From Bacteroides sp. (GTDB lineage Bacteria > Bacillota > Clostridia > Oscillospirales > Ruminococcaceae): 52,780 bases of DNA. The stretch covers positions 1 to 52,780 of the forward strand of contig JAMPHV010000009.1 in assembly GCA_023663265.1 (NCBI GenBank), in the 5' to 3' direction. Below are positions 15,816-23,582 of the stretch, piece by piece. The translations under genes were made by a program, and so were the position numbers. The notes below the pieces were generated by a model, which worked only from the letters and a program-made list of their open reading frames with translations, was not told the origin of the DNA and did no database searches. Position 1 is the stretch's first letter. Every line of letters starts with the position of its first letter.

Positions 15816-15878
15816 GACCTCGGACGGATTCGAACCGACACCTTTGATAAACAACGCTCTTATTTAAGCTACCCGGTC
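15816..15878 (-). other. Degenerate tRNA-like sequence
   Basis: On the minus strand GACCGGG...TAGCTTAAATAAGAGC...GGTTCGAATCC...CGAGGTC has the order of a tRNA: acceptor strand, D arm, T arm with an intact TTCGAAT loop, acceptor strand. Only 63 bases separate the acceptor ends, the anticodon arm does not fold, one T-stem pair and two acceptor pairs are mismatched. It looks like a tRNA that lost its anticodon stem-loop, so I call it a relic. Confidence 0.4.
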
Positions 15879-16005
15879 ATATTTAGGAGCATACTCCCAT
15901 TTTTTTCGAAGCTTTTACTTTTTGTACCGTTTGCCTGTTTACTTACCGCACGCTTGCCGAATGCTCGGCGGAAACGCACAAATAAGCTTATTCTGAAAAC
16001 GGTTT

Positions 16006-16584
16006 TTATTGCTCCGTATCCTTGAAGCAATTACGCAGCTTTGCTTTTGCCCTTGTAATCGCATTATCGACTGATTTAGCCGATATTCCCAGCTTCTCGG
16101 CGATCTGACCGTAGCTGTACGCTGAAATATACAGATAAAATACCTCGCGTTCTCTTTCGGAGAGCAGCTTATCGACCTGCTTCAGTATTTCATTATTCTG
16201 TTCCTTCAAGATTATCAGATCCTCTGTTCCGAGATTACCGTCGCTTATCGTTTCAAGGAAAGAGTCCTCAAGCGACGTTACTAAAAGGGAATTAGCTGAG
16301 CCCTTTGCAACTGCCGATTTCATTTTGTTGGAAATACAGGTTGAAGCAAAGGCGGCAAATGAGCCTTTTTCGGGATTATAGGACCTTATCGCGGACAGCA
16401 GCCCCAAAAATCCCTCCGATACCAAATCGTCGTTTTCAATACACGAATTTTTAAAACAATGAGCCTTAGCCTTTATTAAAGGCATATATCTGTATATCAG
16501 CAAAGCGGTGTATTTATTGTGTTCAGACGTTACGCCGTTTGCTTCTGCTTTGGCGGCGTCCAACAAAAGTTGTTCATCGGTCAT
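16006..16584 (-). CDS. Sigma-70 family RNA polymerase sigma factor
   Basis: 192 residues. Region 2 (about 25-95) has YMPLIKAKAH, NDDLVSEGFLGLLSAIRSY and FAAFASTCI. Region 4 (about 135-185) has LSEREREVFYLYISAYSYGQI and KSVDNAITRAKAKL, a helix-turn-helix for the -35 box. It lacks regions 1 and 3 in full, like SigH/ECF-type alternative sigmas. Similarity in region 2 is closest to the SigH sporulation sigma, but a clear identity is not possible. It has its own sigma-A promoter. Confidence 0.88.
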   Translation of the reverse strand: MTDEQLLLDAAKAEANGVTSEHNKYTALLIYRYMPLIKAKAHCFKNSCIENDDLVSEGFLGLLSAIRSYNPEKGSFAAFASTCISNKMKSAVAKGSANSLLVTSLEDSFLETISDGNLGTEDLIILKEQNNEILKQVDKLLSEREREVFYLYISAYSYGQIAEKLGISAKSVDNAITRAKAKLRNCFKDTEQ

Positions 16585-16608
16585 TCCGATTCCCCTTCGG
16601 TAGTCTAA

Positions 16609-16637
16609 ATTATATCATTAAAAGTATGCTTAGTCAA
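16609..16637 (-). promoter_or_regulatory. Sigma-A promoter of the sigma-factor gene
   Basis: Read on the minus strand: TTGACT (16,632-16,637), 17 bases, TATAAT (16,609-16,614), 25 bases before the ATG. Confidence 0.8.
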
Positions 16638-16737
16638 CTAAAATATGAAAGATTGTAAAAATTTGTTAGAAATATCACAAATTGTAATAAAAAAACTATG
16701 AATTTTTTACTTTTATTTTATTCATACATAAGATTTT

Positions 16738-17280
16738 TTAGCGTTTGTAGGCTTCTCTGCCCGTTTTAAACAGATTTCCTCCGTGGCAGTCTATGGCGAC
16801 GATTAGGGGAAAATCTCGGATAAATAGTTTTTTTACGCTTTCACAGCCCAGATCCTCGAACGCTATGACCTCGCAGCTTTCGATGCATTTACAGGCAAGA
16901 GCGCCGGCTCCGCCTATTGCGCAGAAGTATACCGCCTTATTTCTTATAATGGCTTCAACAACGTCTGCGTTTCTTTCTCCCTTGCCTATTATGCCCGTTA
17001 ATCCCATATTTAAAAGCTGAGGCGTGTAGGGGTCCATTCTTCCCGAGGTGGTGGGACCGCAGGAGCCTATCACCATTCCCTCCTTGGTGCCTGTTGGACC
17101 CGCATAGTATATGACTGAGTTCTTTATGGGGAAGGGGAGCTCTTTTCCCTCCGCCGTAAGCTGTGCGAAGCGTTTATGGGCAGCGTCTCTTCCCGTATAA
17201 ATAAATCCGCTCAGCTCGACCTTGTCGCCCGATTTTAAGCTCGGGGCAAGCTGCGGCAGCTCGGAGGTATTGGCTTTCAT
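16738..17280 (-). CDS. fumB: Fumarate hydratase (class I) beta subunit
   Basis: 180 residues of the Fe-S hydro-lyase beta domain. YAGPTGTKEGMVIGSCGPTT near residue 50, TSGRMDPYTPQLL and IGKGERN are family motifs; the swivel domain completes the active site of the [4Fe-4S] alpha subunit. I use ATG 17,280 after AGGAAG rather than the longer open frame. The alpha subunit gene, normally next to it, is absent on both sides here. It interconverts fumarate and malate, or tartrate if the partner is a tartrate dehydratase alpha. Confidence 0.88.
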   Translation of the reverse strand: MKANTSELPQLAPSLKSGDKVELSGFIYTGRDAAHKRFAQLTAEGKELPFPIKNSVIYYAGPTGTKEGMVIGSCGPTTSGRMDPYTPQLLNMGLTGIIGKGERNADVVEAIIRNKAVYFCAIGGAGALACKCIESCEVIAFEDLGCESVKKLFIRDFPLIVAIDCHGGNLFKTGREAYKR

Positions 17281-17342
17281 ATTTTTGATCTTCCTTTCTT
17301 CCGATAATATCTTGTCTTTAATTGGGAAAGCAATAAAATTGA

Positions 17343-17395
17343 TAGGCAACACTGCGCAATAAAACAGATCGTATGCGCAATGTTGCCTTAATTTT
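17343..17395 (-). terminator. Terminator after the DivIVA-like gene
   Basis: AGGCAACACTGCGCAAT, an 11-nt loop and ATGCGCAATGTTGCCT pair almost perfectly. It lies just after the leftward gene's stop and before fumB. Confidence 0.75.
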
Positions 17396-18976
17396 TTACA
17401 GCATACCCGAGAAAGAAACGTCGGTGCTCATATCGTCTTCCTCGTCGTCGGAATCCTCGGAAAGGAAAGAAAAGTCGAACGGGTCTTCTTCCTTTTTGGC
17501 GTCTGCGGCTTCCTTGACGCTTTCGGTCAGCTCGTCGGCTGCGTCCATACCGAAATCTATGTTCCCCACGGATATCCCGAGACCGTCGTTTCTCTCTTCG
17601 TCGCTGGCGGCGGTCACAAGCATATCTCCAAATTCAGCAAGCTCGGAATTCTCTTTTTCGAGTATCATCTCTCCGAGATCGCCTATGTTTTCATCGTGGT
17701 TGATAACGATGTCGGAAAGGAGAGACGCGTCCAAATCGTCTCCCTTTACGATTTTGGGCTCGTTTTCATTGATCAGGATGTCTTCGCCGAGGTCGGGCAT
17801 CTCCTCCGACTCCGCCAGCAGGCTTTCAAAATCATCGTTCGCGCCCACCGTATTGTCGGCGGGTTCAACGAGGAAATCCGAAAGATCGTCGGCAAGCAGG
17901 GAGCTCAAATCATCGTCTATTTCGATCTTCGGAGCCGGCGCGGCTTTTTTCGGCTTAGGAGTCGGAGCGGGCTCGGGAGCGGCGATCAGATCGTCCGCCA
18001 TCGGGCTGTCCTCGGCAAGAAGAGAGCCGAAATCATCGTTTGCCGCAGGCGCTGCAACAGGCGGCTGAGCCTTCGGCTTTTTAAGGAGCAGGTCAACATC
18101 GACCTCTTCCATTACAGGCTCGGGTTCGGGTATAGGCTCGGGCTTGGGAATCGGCTTGGGTGCGGGTGCAGCCTCCGCTTTTTTCTTGGAGCCTTTGACC
18201 TTTTTAGCGGACCTGTCGGGCTCGGCAGGTTTCGGCTCCTCGGGAAGAGGTTCTGCAAGCAGGTTCTCGTCAATATCGATTTTTGCCTCCGAAACCTCCG
18301 CTTTTATTTCCGAGAAGGTATCCGAAAGGTTATCTGTGATTGAATCGTCATTGACCTCTTCCGTATTTACGGAGCTGTCAATAAGCGTCTCGGAAGCCTC
18401 GGAAGCGGATAACGCCGCCGTATTCTCGGCGCTCTCGTCTTCCTGCGCTCCCATTTCGGCGGCAGCTGTTCCGAATTCTCCTCTCCATCGCTGTTCCATC
18501 TCGATAAGGGTCTTTTCCACCGAGCTTGAAATGGAACGCAGCTCGCGGGTGAACTGCATATACGCTTTAGCGGCGCGTGCGCTTATTACAGCGTCGGAGC
18601 TGGTGTCGGAGGTCGCCGCCGCAAGCTGTGTTCTGAGCGACGCCACCTTGTCCTGGCTTATTTTCAGCTCGTTTTCGAGCTCATTGATACGCGCTTGCTG
18701 CTGCTTAAGGATATTATTGCGTTCATTAAGCTTTTCGCCCCATATTTTTTCGGTTTCCGCACGAATGACCTCGCGTTCATGCTTCAGCACGTCGTTGGAG
18801 GCGGTAGGATTTTCCAGAGCCTGGGCGAGCTTTTGCTCGAACTCCTCCTCCATATTTTTCATTTTTTTCCTTAGACTTGCGATGTACATATTTACATCGT
18901 TTTTATCAAAACCAAAGGCGGCGGTCTTAAAACCGCCATTGGACTCTGCGCTTGTGTTGTTTTTCGTTGAAGCCAT
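17396..18976 (-). CDS. DivIVA-like coiled-coil protein with a long acidic tail
   Basis: 526 residues, ATG after GGAGGT. An upstream TTG in the same frame overlaps that ribosome site and is rejected. The N-terminus AAFGFDKNDVNMYIASLRKK resembles the membrane-binding start of DivIVA/GpsB proteins. A coiled coil runs from about 38 to 115. The rest is low-complexity, rich in Asp, Glu, Ser, with a Lys/Pro/Ala section around 260-285 and repeated 'DDF.SLLAE' and 'DDLSSLLADD' segments. There is no signal peptide. A role at the cell pole or division site is suggested by the N-terminus only. Confidence 0.6.
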   Translation of the reverse strand: MASTKNNTSAESNGGFKTAAFGFDKNDVNMYIASLRKKMKNMEEEFEQKLAQALENPTASNDVLKHEREVIRAETEKIWGEKLNERNNILKQQQARINELENELKISQDKVASLRTQLAAATSDTSSDAVISARAAKAYMQFTRELRSISSSVEKTLIEMEQRWRGEFGTAAAEMGAQEDESAENTAALSASEASETLIDSSVNTEEVNDDSITDNLSDTFSEIKAEVSEAKIDIDENLLAEPLPEEPKPAEPDRSAKKVKGSKKKAEAAPAPKPIPKPEPIPEPEPVMEEVDVDLLLKKPKAQPPVAAPAANDDFGSLLAEDSPMADDLIAAPEPAPTPKPKKAAPAPKIEIDDDLSSLLADDLSDFLVEPADNTVGANDDFESLLAESEEMPDLGEDILINENEPKIVKGDDLDASLLSDIVINHDENIGDLGEMILEKENSELAEFGDMLVTAASDEERNDGLGISVGNIDFGMDAADELTESVKEAADAKKEEDPFDFSFLSEDSDDEEDDMSTDVSFSGML

Positions 18977-19006
18977 ATTTACCTCCAAGTATACTTTATC
19001 TATTTT

Positions 19007-19035
19007 ATTATATCAATAAGGAGCGCTAAATTCAA
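19007..19035 (-). promoter_or_regulatory. Sigma-A promoter of the DivIVA-like gene
   Basis: Minus strand: TTGAAT (19,030-19,035), 17 bases, TATAAT (19,007-19,012), 30 bases before the ATG. Confidence 0.75.
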
Positions 19036-19129
19036 TAGTGATATTTCCTAAAAAAACGGTTAAATTTTTTAGCGAAGGATTTTATCCTATCCTATGCGGA
19101 CAAGTTTTGAAAAAATTTTAAAAAAAGAC

Positions 19130-19158
19130 TTGTAACTCGGTCGATTTTAGTGTATAAT
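19130..19158 (+). promoter_or_regulatory. Sigma-A promoter of ireB
   Basis: TTGTAA (19,130-19,135), 17 bases, TATAAT (19,153-19,158). Confidence 0.75.
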
Positions 19159-19196
19159 GTAAGTAGCCCGCGTAAAAACAGTTAGGAGGGAATATC

Positions 19197-19448
19197 ATGC
19201 ATGAAAAAACAATGACCTTTTCGGTGCGTGACGAGCGTGAATCCGAAATGAAGGAGATACTTTGCACCGTTTACGAAGCTCTCAAGGAAAAGGGCTATAA
19301 TCCGATAAATCAGTTGGTCGGCTACATTCTTTCCGAGGATCCCACTTACATTACGACTTATAAAAACGCCCGCAGTCTTATCAGACATATCGACCGAGAC
19401 GAGCTGCTGCAATCCTTGGTGAGAAACTATCTTGACGACGCGGAATAA
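19197..19448 (+). CDS. ireB: IreB family regulatory phosphoprotein
   Basis: 83 residues, full family length, with [11 protein letters not shown] at the N-terminus and the core [20 protein letters not shown]. In Enterococcus, IreB is phosphorylated on N-terminal Thr by the PASTA kinase IreK and tunes cephalosporin resistance. The Thr residues in HEKTMTFSV match that site. In most Firmicutes it stands before ruvX; here it is alone with its own promoter, AGGAGG ribosome site and a terminator 110 bases on. Confidence 0.93.
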   Translation: MHEKTMTFSVRDERESEMKEILCTVYEALKEKGYNPINQLVGYILSEDPTYITTYKNARSLIRHIDRDELLQSLVRNYLDDAE

Positions 19449-19559
19449 AAATTCGCCCTAACGGAGCGTCGTATTTGGTTTTCGTAGAGCTTGCTTTTGG
19501 ATTTACCTGTGAAGACAGACGTTCATTTTTCGTATTGGCTTTTTTTGGAAGAATATCGG

Positions 19560-19586
19560 ATGACCGATTGTTCGGTCATTTTTTTT
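19560..19586 (+). terminator. Rho-independent terminator downstream of ireB
   Basis: TGACCGA, a 4-nt loop and TCGGTCA, followed by eight T. Confidence 0.85.
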
Positions 19587-19661
19587 GCAGAATTTAACAG
19601 CTTTGGAAAAGCATAATGTTGGTATATTTCAGCAAAATAGTACTATTCAAGTCTTATACTG

Positions 19662-19835
19662 ATTTTCGATCAAAGTATAGACATTATTTGCTGTCGATCG
19701 AAAATTAGTGTTTAGGGTGTACTTCGCAATCATCTTGCAGACCCTATAAAATTTTGTCTACAAGATGATTGTGAAGTAGTATTAGCGCGGCTTGGACTTT
19801 CCGAGGGAGCCTCGGCTTATCCGCGGAGGCTCTCT
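19662..19835 (+). promoter_or_regulatory. Structured leader of three hairpins before the deacetylase
   Basis: Hairpin 1 is ATTTTCGATC (19,662-19,671) with GATCGAAAAT (19,696-19,705). Hairpin 2 is a 22-bp near-perfect inverted repeat, 19,720-19,741 with 19,757-19,778, two mismatches, 15-nt loop. Hairpin 3 is GAGCCTC (19,807-19,813) with GAGGCTC (19,826-19,832) and flanking pairs, ending 27 bases before the ATG. Hairpin 3 could block or free translation. No known riboswitch consensus is recognised; a small inserted inverted-repeat element is an alternative for hairpin 2. Confidence 0.55.
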
Positions 19836-19861
19836 TGAATCAATGCTGAAAGGATAATTTT

Positions 19862-20779
19862 ATGAAAATCAATGCTGTAATACTTTCTTTTGTCATATTG
19901 TGGGGGTTGACCCTTTCGGGCTGCACCGCGAGCGGAAATAACGGCGCCGCTGGCTCCGGCGGCGTATTGCGGGACGAGGGCGGCAGCTCCTCCGATGATA
20001 CTCTTCCCGATGAGGACGCTCTGAACGGACTCAAAACCGCCGACGCGATAGCTGAGAGAATAGGCGTTGCCGCCGTCTCGGACGCTAATGGAACGCTTGT
20101 CGGATGGGGCTTGGGCCGCGACAGAGACGACCTTGGCAGACCGATCGACGCATTAAAAGCGCAGGAAAAGTACGGCAAGTATTCCGCGCTGTTTATCGAC
20201 GCTTCCGAAAGCAAAAATATTTATCTGACCTTTGACGAGGGCTATGAAAACGGCTATACTGGCGCTATACTCGACACGCTGAAAAAGGCGGGGGTAAAGG
20301 CGACCTTCTTTGTGACCTATGATTACTGTGTTTCCGCTCCCGATCTGGTGGAAAGAATGATATCCGAGGGACATACGGTGGGGAATCACAGCTATTCGCA
20401 CCCAAGCTTTCCTTCCTGCTCGGAAAGCGAGGTAAGAGACGAGGTCATGACGCTTCATGATTACGTAAAGGATAACTTCGGCTATGAAATGACGCTTTTC
20501 CGTTTTCCTATGGGAGAGTTCAGCGAAAGAACGTTGGCGCAGCTTAAGGAAATGGGCTACACAAGCGTTTTTTGGAGCTTCGCCTATCAGGATTGGGACG
20601 CGGACAAGCATCACTCGGCTGCGGAAGCCTTCGATACGGTAACCTCAGCTTCCCACAGCGGCGGTATTTATCTTCTTCACGCGGTGTCCAAGGCAAATTC
20701 GGACGCGCTTGGGGATATTTTGGATTATTGGAGCTCCAACGGCTTCACGGTAGGCAGCGCAGCCGATCTGGCGGCTTGA
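19862..20779 (+). CDS. Lipoprotein polysaccharide (peptidoglycan) deacetylase, PdaA-like
   Basis: 305 residues. A signal peptide ends in the lipobox LSGC, so it is anchored to the outer face of the membrane. A low-complexity Gly/Ser/Asp linker follows. The NodB domain (about 115-300) has LTFDEGYENG, the metal-binding NHSYSHPS, and FRFPMGEFSERTL, plus a late YLLHAV. TFDEG in place of TFDDG is a PdaA trait, the enzyme that de-N-acetylates muramic acid to make the spore cortex muramic lactam. A sporulation or cell-wall role therefore fits. Confidence 0.88.
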   Translation: MKINAVILSFVILWGLTLSGCTASGNNGAAGSGGVLRDEGGSSSDDTLPDEDALNGLKTADAIAERIGVAAVSDANGTLVGWGLGRDRDDLGRPIDALKAQEKYGKYSALFIDASESKNIYLTFDEGYENGYTGAILDTLKKAGVKATFFVTYDYCVSAPDLVERMISEGHTVGNHSYSHPSFPSCSESEVRDEVMTLHDYVKDNFGYEMTLFRFPMGEFSERTLAQLKEMGYTSVFWSFAYQDWDADKHHSAAEAFDTVTSASHSGGIYLLHAVSKANSDALGDILDYWSSNGFTVGSAADLAA

Positions 20780-20836
20780 AATTCACTGCTGCCCTTTAGA
20801 TTTGAGCAGACAATCGGCATAACGGAGGATAAGGTC

Positions 20837-21451
20837 TTGGACGGTACGGAAATATCGGTCGCGTTGACGGAAGGGATAAACGAGGCTTGTTTGAGGCTCG
20901 CATTAAATTTGCTTCCGAGCTGGCGCAGAGAATATATTGAAAAAAAGCCCCTATCCGAGCAAATAAACGGCGCTTTCTCATATCTGCTTCTTCAAAGGCT
21001 TACAGCAGAGCGGTTCGGCGTATCCGACACCGCTCGGTTTACATACGGCGAGCACGGAAAGCCTTATTATTCAAGCATAAAAAATGTATTTTTCAGTATG
21101 AGCCACTGCAAAACGGCTGTCGCGGCGGCGGTCTCGGAAAAGGAAATCGGGATTGACGTCATGGACGACCGATATATAAACGAGGGTCTTGCCTTTAAGA
21201 TATGCAGCGAGAGTGAATTAAAAAAATTTAACGTATCGGAAGATAAACAAAAATTTTTGCGCGAGCTGTGGTGCAAAAAGGAAAGCATAGTCAAAAAAAG
21301 CGGACTCGGCTTCACGCTCGGCTTTAAGGCTGCCGACACGGAAAAGGCTCACTGTCGGGTGTTTTACGCGAAAAAATACACCGTATCCGCGGCGGCAGAG
21401 GCGGCAGATACGGTAAGACTGTCGGAGATCCATTTCAGCGAGCTTATTTAA
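20837..21451 (+). CDS. 4'-phosphopantetheinyl transferase
   Basis: 204 residues of the Sfp/AcpT family. GEHGKPYY, the Mg-binding EIGIDV and RELWCKKESIVKKSG are the three core motifs. It moves the phosphopantetheine arm of CoA to a Ser of carrier proteins. The start is TTG at 20,837, with GGAGG eight bases upstream. No carrier-protein or synthase gene is near, so its client may be the general fatty-acid ACP. Confidence 0.88.
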   Translation: MDGTEISVALTEGINEACLRLALNLLPSWRREYIEKKPLSEQINGAFSYLLLQRLTAERFGVSDTARFTYGEHGKPYYSSIKNVFFSMSHCKTAVAAAVSEKEIGIDVMDDRYINEGLAFKICSESELKKFNVSEDKQKFLRELWCKKESIVKKSGLGFTLGFKAADTEKAHCRVFYAKKYTVSAAAEAADTVRLSEIHFSELI

Positions 21452-21475
21452 TTAACGCCGATTAAAGCGCAGCGT

Positions 21476-21530
21476 AACACGATCAGCCGCGCGAGCGTAC
21501 CCGTTTGAGCGGGGCTATTGTGTTTTCTTT
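21476..21530. terminator. Terminator between the convergent transferase and DtxR genes
   Basis: AACACGATCAGCC pairs with GGCTATTGTGTT with small mismatches across a loop of about 20 bases, followed by TTTTCTTT. Confidence 0.6.
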
Positions 21531-21533
21531 AGA

Positions 21534-21944
21534 TCACCTTGCAGCCTTTTTGGTTTCCTCGGCGGTTTCCTCCGAAAGAGACTCGCTCATAAAGTCGCGG
21601 AGCCTTAAATAAGTCTCTTCGCTTATAACATGCTCCACCTTGCAGGCGTCAATTTCCGCAGTGGTGGCGTTTACGCCTAACTTCTTGATAAAGAACTCGC
21701 GTATGAGCAGATGACGGGCATAGACCTCCTGGGCACGCTTCAGCCCGGTTTTGGTAAGCTTTATCTGTCCGTCCGACGCCATATTGATATAGCCTAATTC
21801 GCGGAGAATGCTCATGCCCTTGCTGACGCTGGGCTTGGAGTAACCCATTTCTGTGGCTATGTCGATAGACCGCACATAGCCCGTGCGGTTTTGCAGGATA
21901 TAAATGGTCTCCAAGTAATCCTCGCCTGAACGCTGTATGTCCAT
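21534..21944 (-). CDS. DtxR/MntR family metal-dependent regulator
   Basis: 136 residues. The N-terminal winged helix has GEDYLETIYIL, MGYSKPSVSKGMSIL (recognition helix) and a wing at LTKTGLKRA. The dimer/metal domain follows with RHLLIREFF and KVEHVISEET, which supply typical Mn/Fe ligands (Cys, Glu, His). It lacks the C-terminal SH3 domain, like MntR. It would repress or activate metal uptake genes in response to Mn or Fe; its targets are not adjacent. A sigma-A promoter lies upstream. Confidence 0.9.
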   Translation of the reverse strand: MDIQRSGEDYLETIYILQNRTGYVRSIDIATEMGYSKPSVSKGMSILRELGYINMASDGQIKLTKTGLKRAQEVYARHLLIREFFIKKLGVNATTAEIDACKVEHVISEETYLRLRDFMSESLSEETAEETKKAAR

Positions 21945-21988
21945 TTGTTGTGCTCCTTTCCCGAGCTAATGCTATTATAATATAAATA

Positions 21989-22017
21989 ATTTTAACATAT
22001 TTAAGCCGATTTTGCAA
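21989..22017 (-). promoter_or_regulatory. Sigma-A promoter of the DtxR-type gene
   Basis: Minus strand: TTGCAA (22,012-22,017), 17 bases, TAAAAT (21,989-21,994). Confidence 0.7.
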
Positions 22018-22073
22018 GAAAATTTTACGCTTTTTACAATTTTTTATAAATTATTATTTCAGAGGTGATCGTA

Positions 22074-22547
22074 ATGTCGGAAGCCAAGACCAACGCGATG
22101 CGAATACTTGAACAAAATAAAATATCATATGAGGCTCACAGCTATCCCCACGGAAATGAGCCGCCGAGCGGCGAAACGGTAGCCAAGCTTCTCGGACAGG
22201 CGCCCGAAAGAGTGTTTAAAACCCTTGTCACAAAGGGAGGGAGCAATTATTATGTGTTTGTGCTTCCCGTTTTGAAGGAGCTCGATCTTAAAAAGGCGGC
22301 ACGGGCGGTAGGGGAAAAGTCGGTCGGTATGATACCCGTTAAGGATATCAACAAGGTAACGGGCTACGTACGGGGCGGATGTTCACCAATAGGAATGAAA
22401 AAGCAGTATAAGACCGTCTTCGCCGAGGAGTGCCGCGGTGCGAAAAAAATTATCGTCAGCGGAGGCAGGATCGGTCTTCAAATCGAGACCGACACGGAAA
22501 ATCTCGTAAAATCGGTGAACGGAGTTATCGCAGACATCACTTTATGA
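22074..22547 (+). CDS. ybaK: YbaK/EbsC family Cys-tRNA(Pro) deacylase
   Basis: 157 residues. The core [14 protein letters not shown]-type start, VFKTLVTKG near residue 50, [18 protein letters not shown] and a final [11 protein letters not shown] match YbaK, which hydrolyses Cys wrongly charged on tRNA-Pro. Lys in FKTLV is the conserved catalytic Lys. I use ATG 22,074 after AGAGGTGAT rather than GTG 22,065, which lies inside that ribosome site. Confidence 0.9.
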   Translation: MSEAKTNAMRILEQNKISYEAHSYPHGNEPPSGETVAKLLGQAPERVFKTLVTKGGSNYYVFVLPVLKELDLKKAARAVGEKSVGMIPVKDINKVTGYVRGGCSPIGMKKQYKTVFAEECRGAKKIIVSGGRIGLQIETDTENLVKSVNGVIADITL

Positions 22548-22618
22548 CGGTTTATCGGTCGAAAATTTGGTTAAATTGCAAGAAAATTTATTTTTTTTGA
22601 CTTTTTTTGCCAAAATCA

Positions 22619-22647
22619 TTGACAAACCTTATAAAACCCAGTATAAT
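22619..22647 (+). promoter_or_regulatory. Consensus sigma-A promoter of the HU gene
   Basis: TTGACA (22,619-22,624), 17 bases, TATAAT (22,642-22,647). It is a perfect consensus, fitting an abundant protein. Confidence 0.9.
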
Positions 22648-22680
22648 TCATATATATTACGTTTAACGGAGGAATTTAAA

Positions 22681-22962
22681 ATGACTAAGGCAGAACTTGT
22701 ATCAGCTATTGCTGAAAAGACCGAATTGACCAAGAAGGATTCCGAGAAGGCTCTCACAGCCGTTATCGATAGCATCACAGAAGCGCTCAAAAAGGGCGAT
22801 AAGGTTGCTCTTGTCGGATTTGGTACTTTTGAAGTAAGAGCTCGTGCAGCCAGACAGGGTATCAATCCTCAGACAAAAAAGAAGATCAAGATTCCCGCAA
22901 CAAAGGTTCCCGCGTTTAAGGCAGGAAAGGCTCTTAAGGAATCCGTTGCAAAGGTTAAGTAA
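22681..22962 (+). CDS. hup: HU family DNA-binding protein
   Basis: 93 residues. [13 protein letters not shown] starts the protein, [14 protein letters not shown] and the arm [13 protein letters not shown] are hallmarks of HU/IHF proteins, and PAFKAGKAL ends the family core. It forms dimers that bend and compact DNA. I use ATG 22,681 after GGAGG; the longer open frame would run through the promoter. It is monocistronic, between a consensus promoter and a terminator. Confidence 0.96.
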   Translation: MTKAELVSAIAEKTELTKKDSEKALTAVIDSITEALKKGDKVALVGFGTFEVRARAARQGINPQTKKKIKIPATKVPAFKAGKALKESVAKVK

Positions 22963-22979
22963 GAACATTTCAAATGAAA

Positions 22980-23008
22980 AGGGACGCTTTCGGGCGTCCT
23001 GTTTTTTT
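22980..23008 (+). terminator. Terminator of the HU gene
   Basis: GGACGC, a 6-nt loop and GCGTCC, followed by TG and seven T. Confidence 0.9.
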
Positions 23009-23023
23009 AAAATCATAAATAGG

Positions 23024-23052
23024 TAGACTTTTTTGCATTATTATGGTATAAT
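23024..23052 (+). promoter_or_regulatory. Probable promoter of the nucleoside salvage run
   Basis: TAGACT (23,024-23,029), 17 bases, TATAAT (23,047-23,052), 38 bases before the first ATG. Confidence 0.6.
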
Positions 23053-23090
23053 AAATAATAATACAATAACTTCGCATTGAGGAGAGAAAA

Positions 23091-23582
23091 ATGAATTTCG
23101 GTTTTTCCTATATTGGATCGATCTTTTTGATCATGCTTTTTGTTCCGAATATCATATGGACAAAAAATATGCCTAAGGATTATGAAAAATACGTAAAAAA
23201 CGAAAGCAAGGTGCTTATTGTATTTGAACGGGCGGGAGAAGCGCTTGTCTCCTGCTTATCGCTGATTTTCTCGGATTTTAATGTGAATGGCGTTTCGGCT
23301 TGGTCCTTGTGGCTGCTCGGAGCGTTTGCTTTGATGATATTGTATGAAATATACTGGCTGCGTTATTTTAAAAGCGAAAAAACCATGAGCGATTTTTACA
23401 AAGGGCTTTTGGGCATACCCGTAGCGGGAGCGACGCTTCCCGTTCTGTCTTTCCTGCTGCTCGGAATATACGGGAAAAATATTTTTATGATAGCGTCTGT
23501 GGTGATCTTGGGCATAGGTCACATAGGCATACATCTTAATCACAGAAAAGAAATCGGCAAGAGGTCGGAGGTGCAGCCGTGA
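23091..23582 (+). CDS. Four-helix membrane protein of unknown function
   Basis: 163 residues with about four membrane segments: near 5-22, 67-85, 107-128 and 133-150. GAGG precedes ATG. The stop overlaps the GTG of the phosphorylase gene (GTGA), so it is coupled to nucleoside salvage. The family is not recognised. MPKDYEKYVKNESK after the first helix is likely the first cytoplasmic loop. Confidence 0.65.
   Translation: MNFGFSYIGSIFLIMLFVPNIIWTKNMPKDYEKYVKNESKVLIVFERAGEALVSCLSLIFSDFNVNGVSAWSLWLLGAFALMILYEIYWLRYFKSEKTMSDFYKGLLGIPVAGATLPVLSFLLLGIYGKNIFMIASVVILGIGHIGIHLNHRKEIGKRSEVQP

Larger units (their letters stand above)
19449..19861 (+). other. Gene-free stretch with strong secondary structure
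   Basis: No ORF. It holds a terminator at 19,560-19,586 and then three hairpins before the deacetylase gene. Those are listed separately. Confidence 0.7.

Noticed and set aside
19449-19861. CRISPR array or tandem repeat in the structured gap
   Set aside because: The repeats are inverted pairs with different sequences, not regularly spaced direct repeats. I saw no CRISPR array anywhere in the window.
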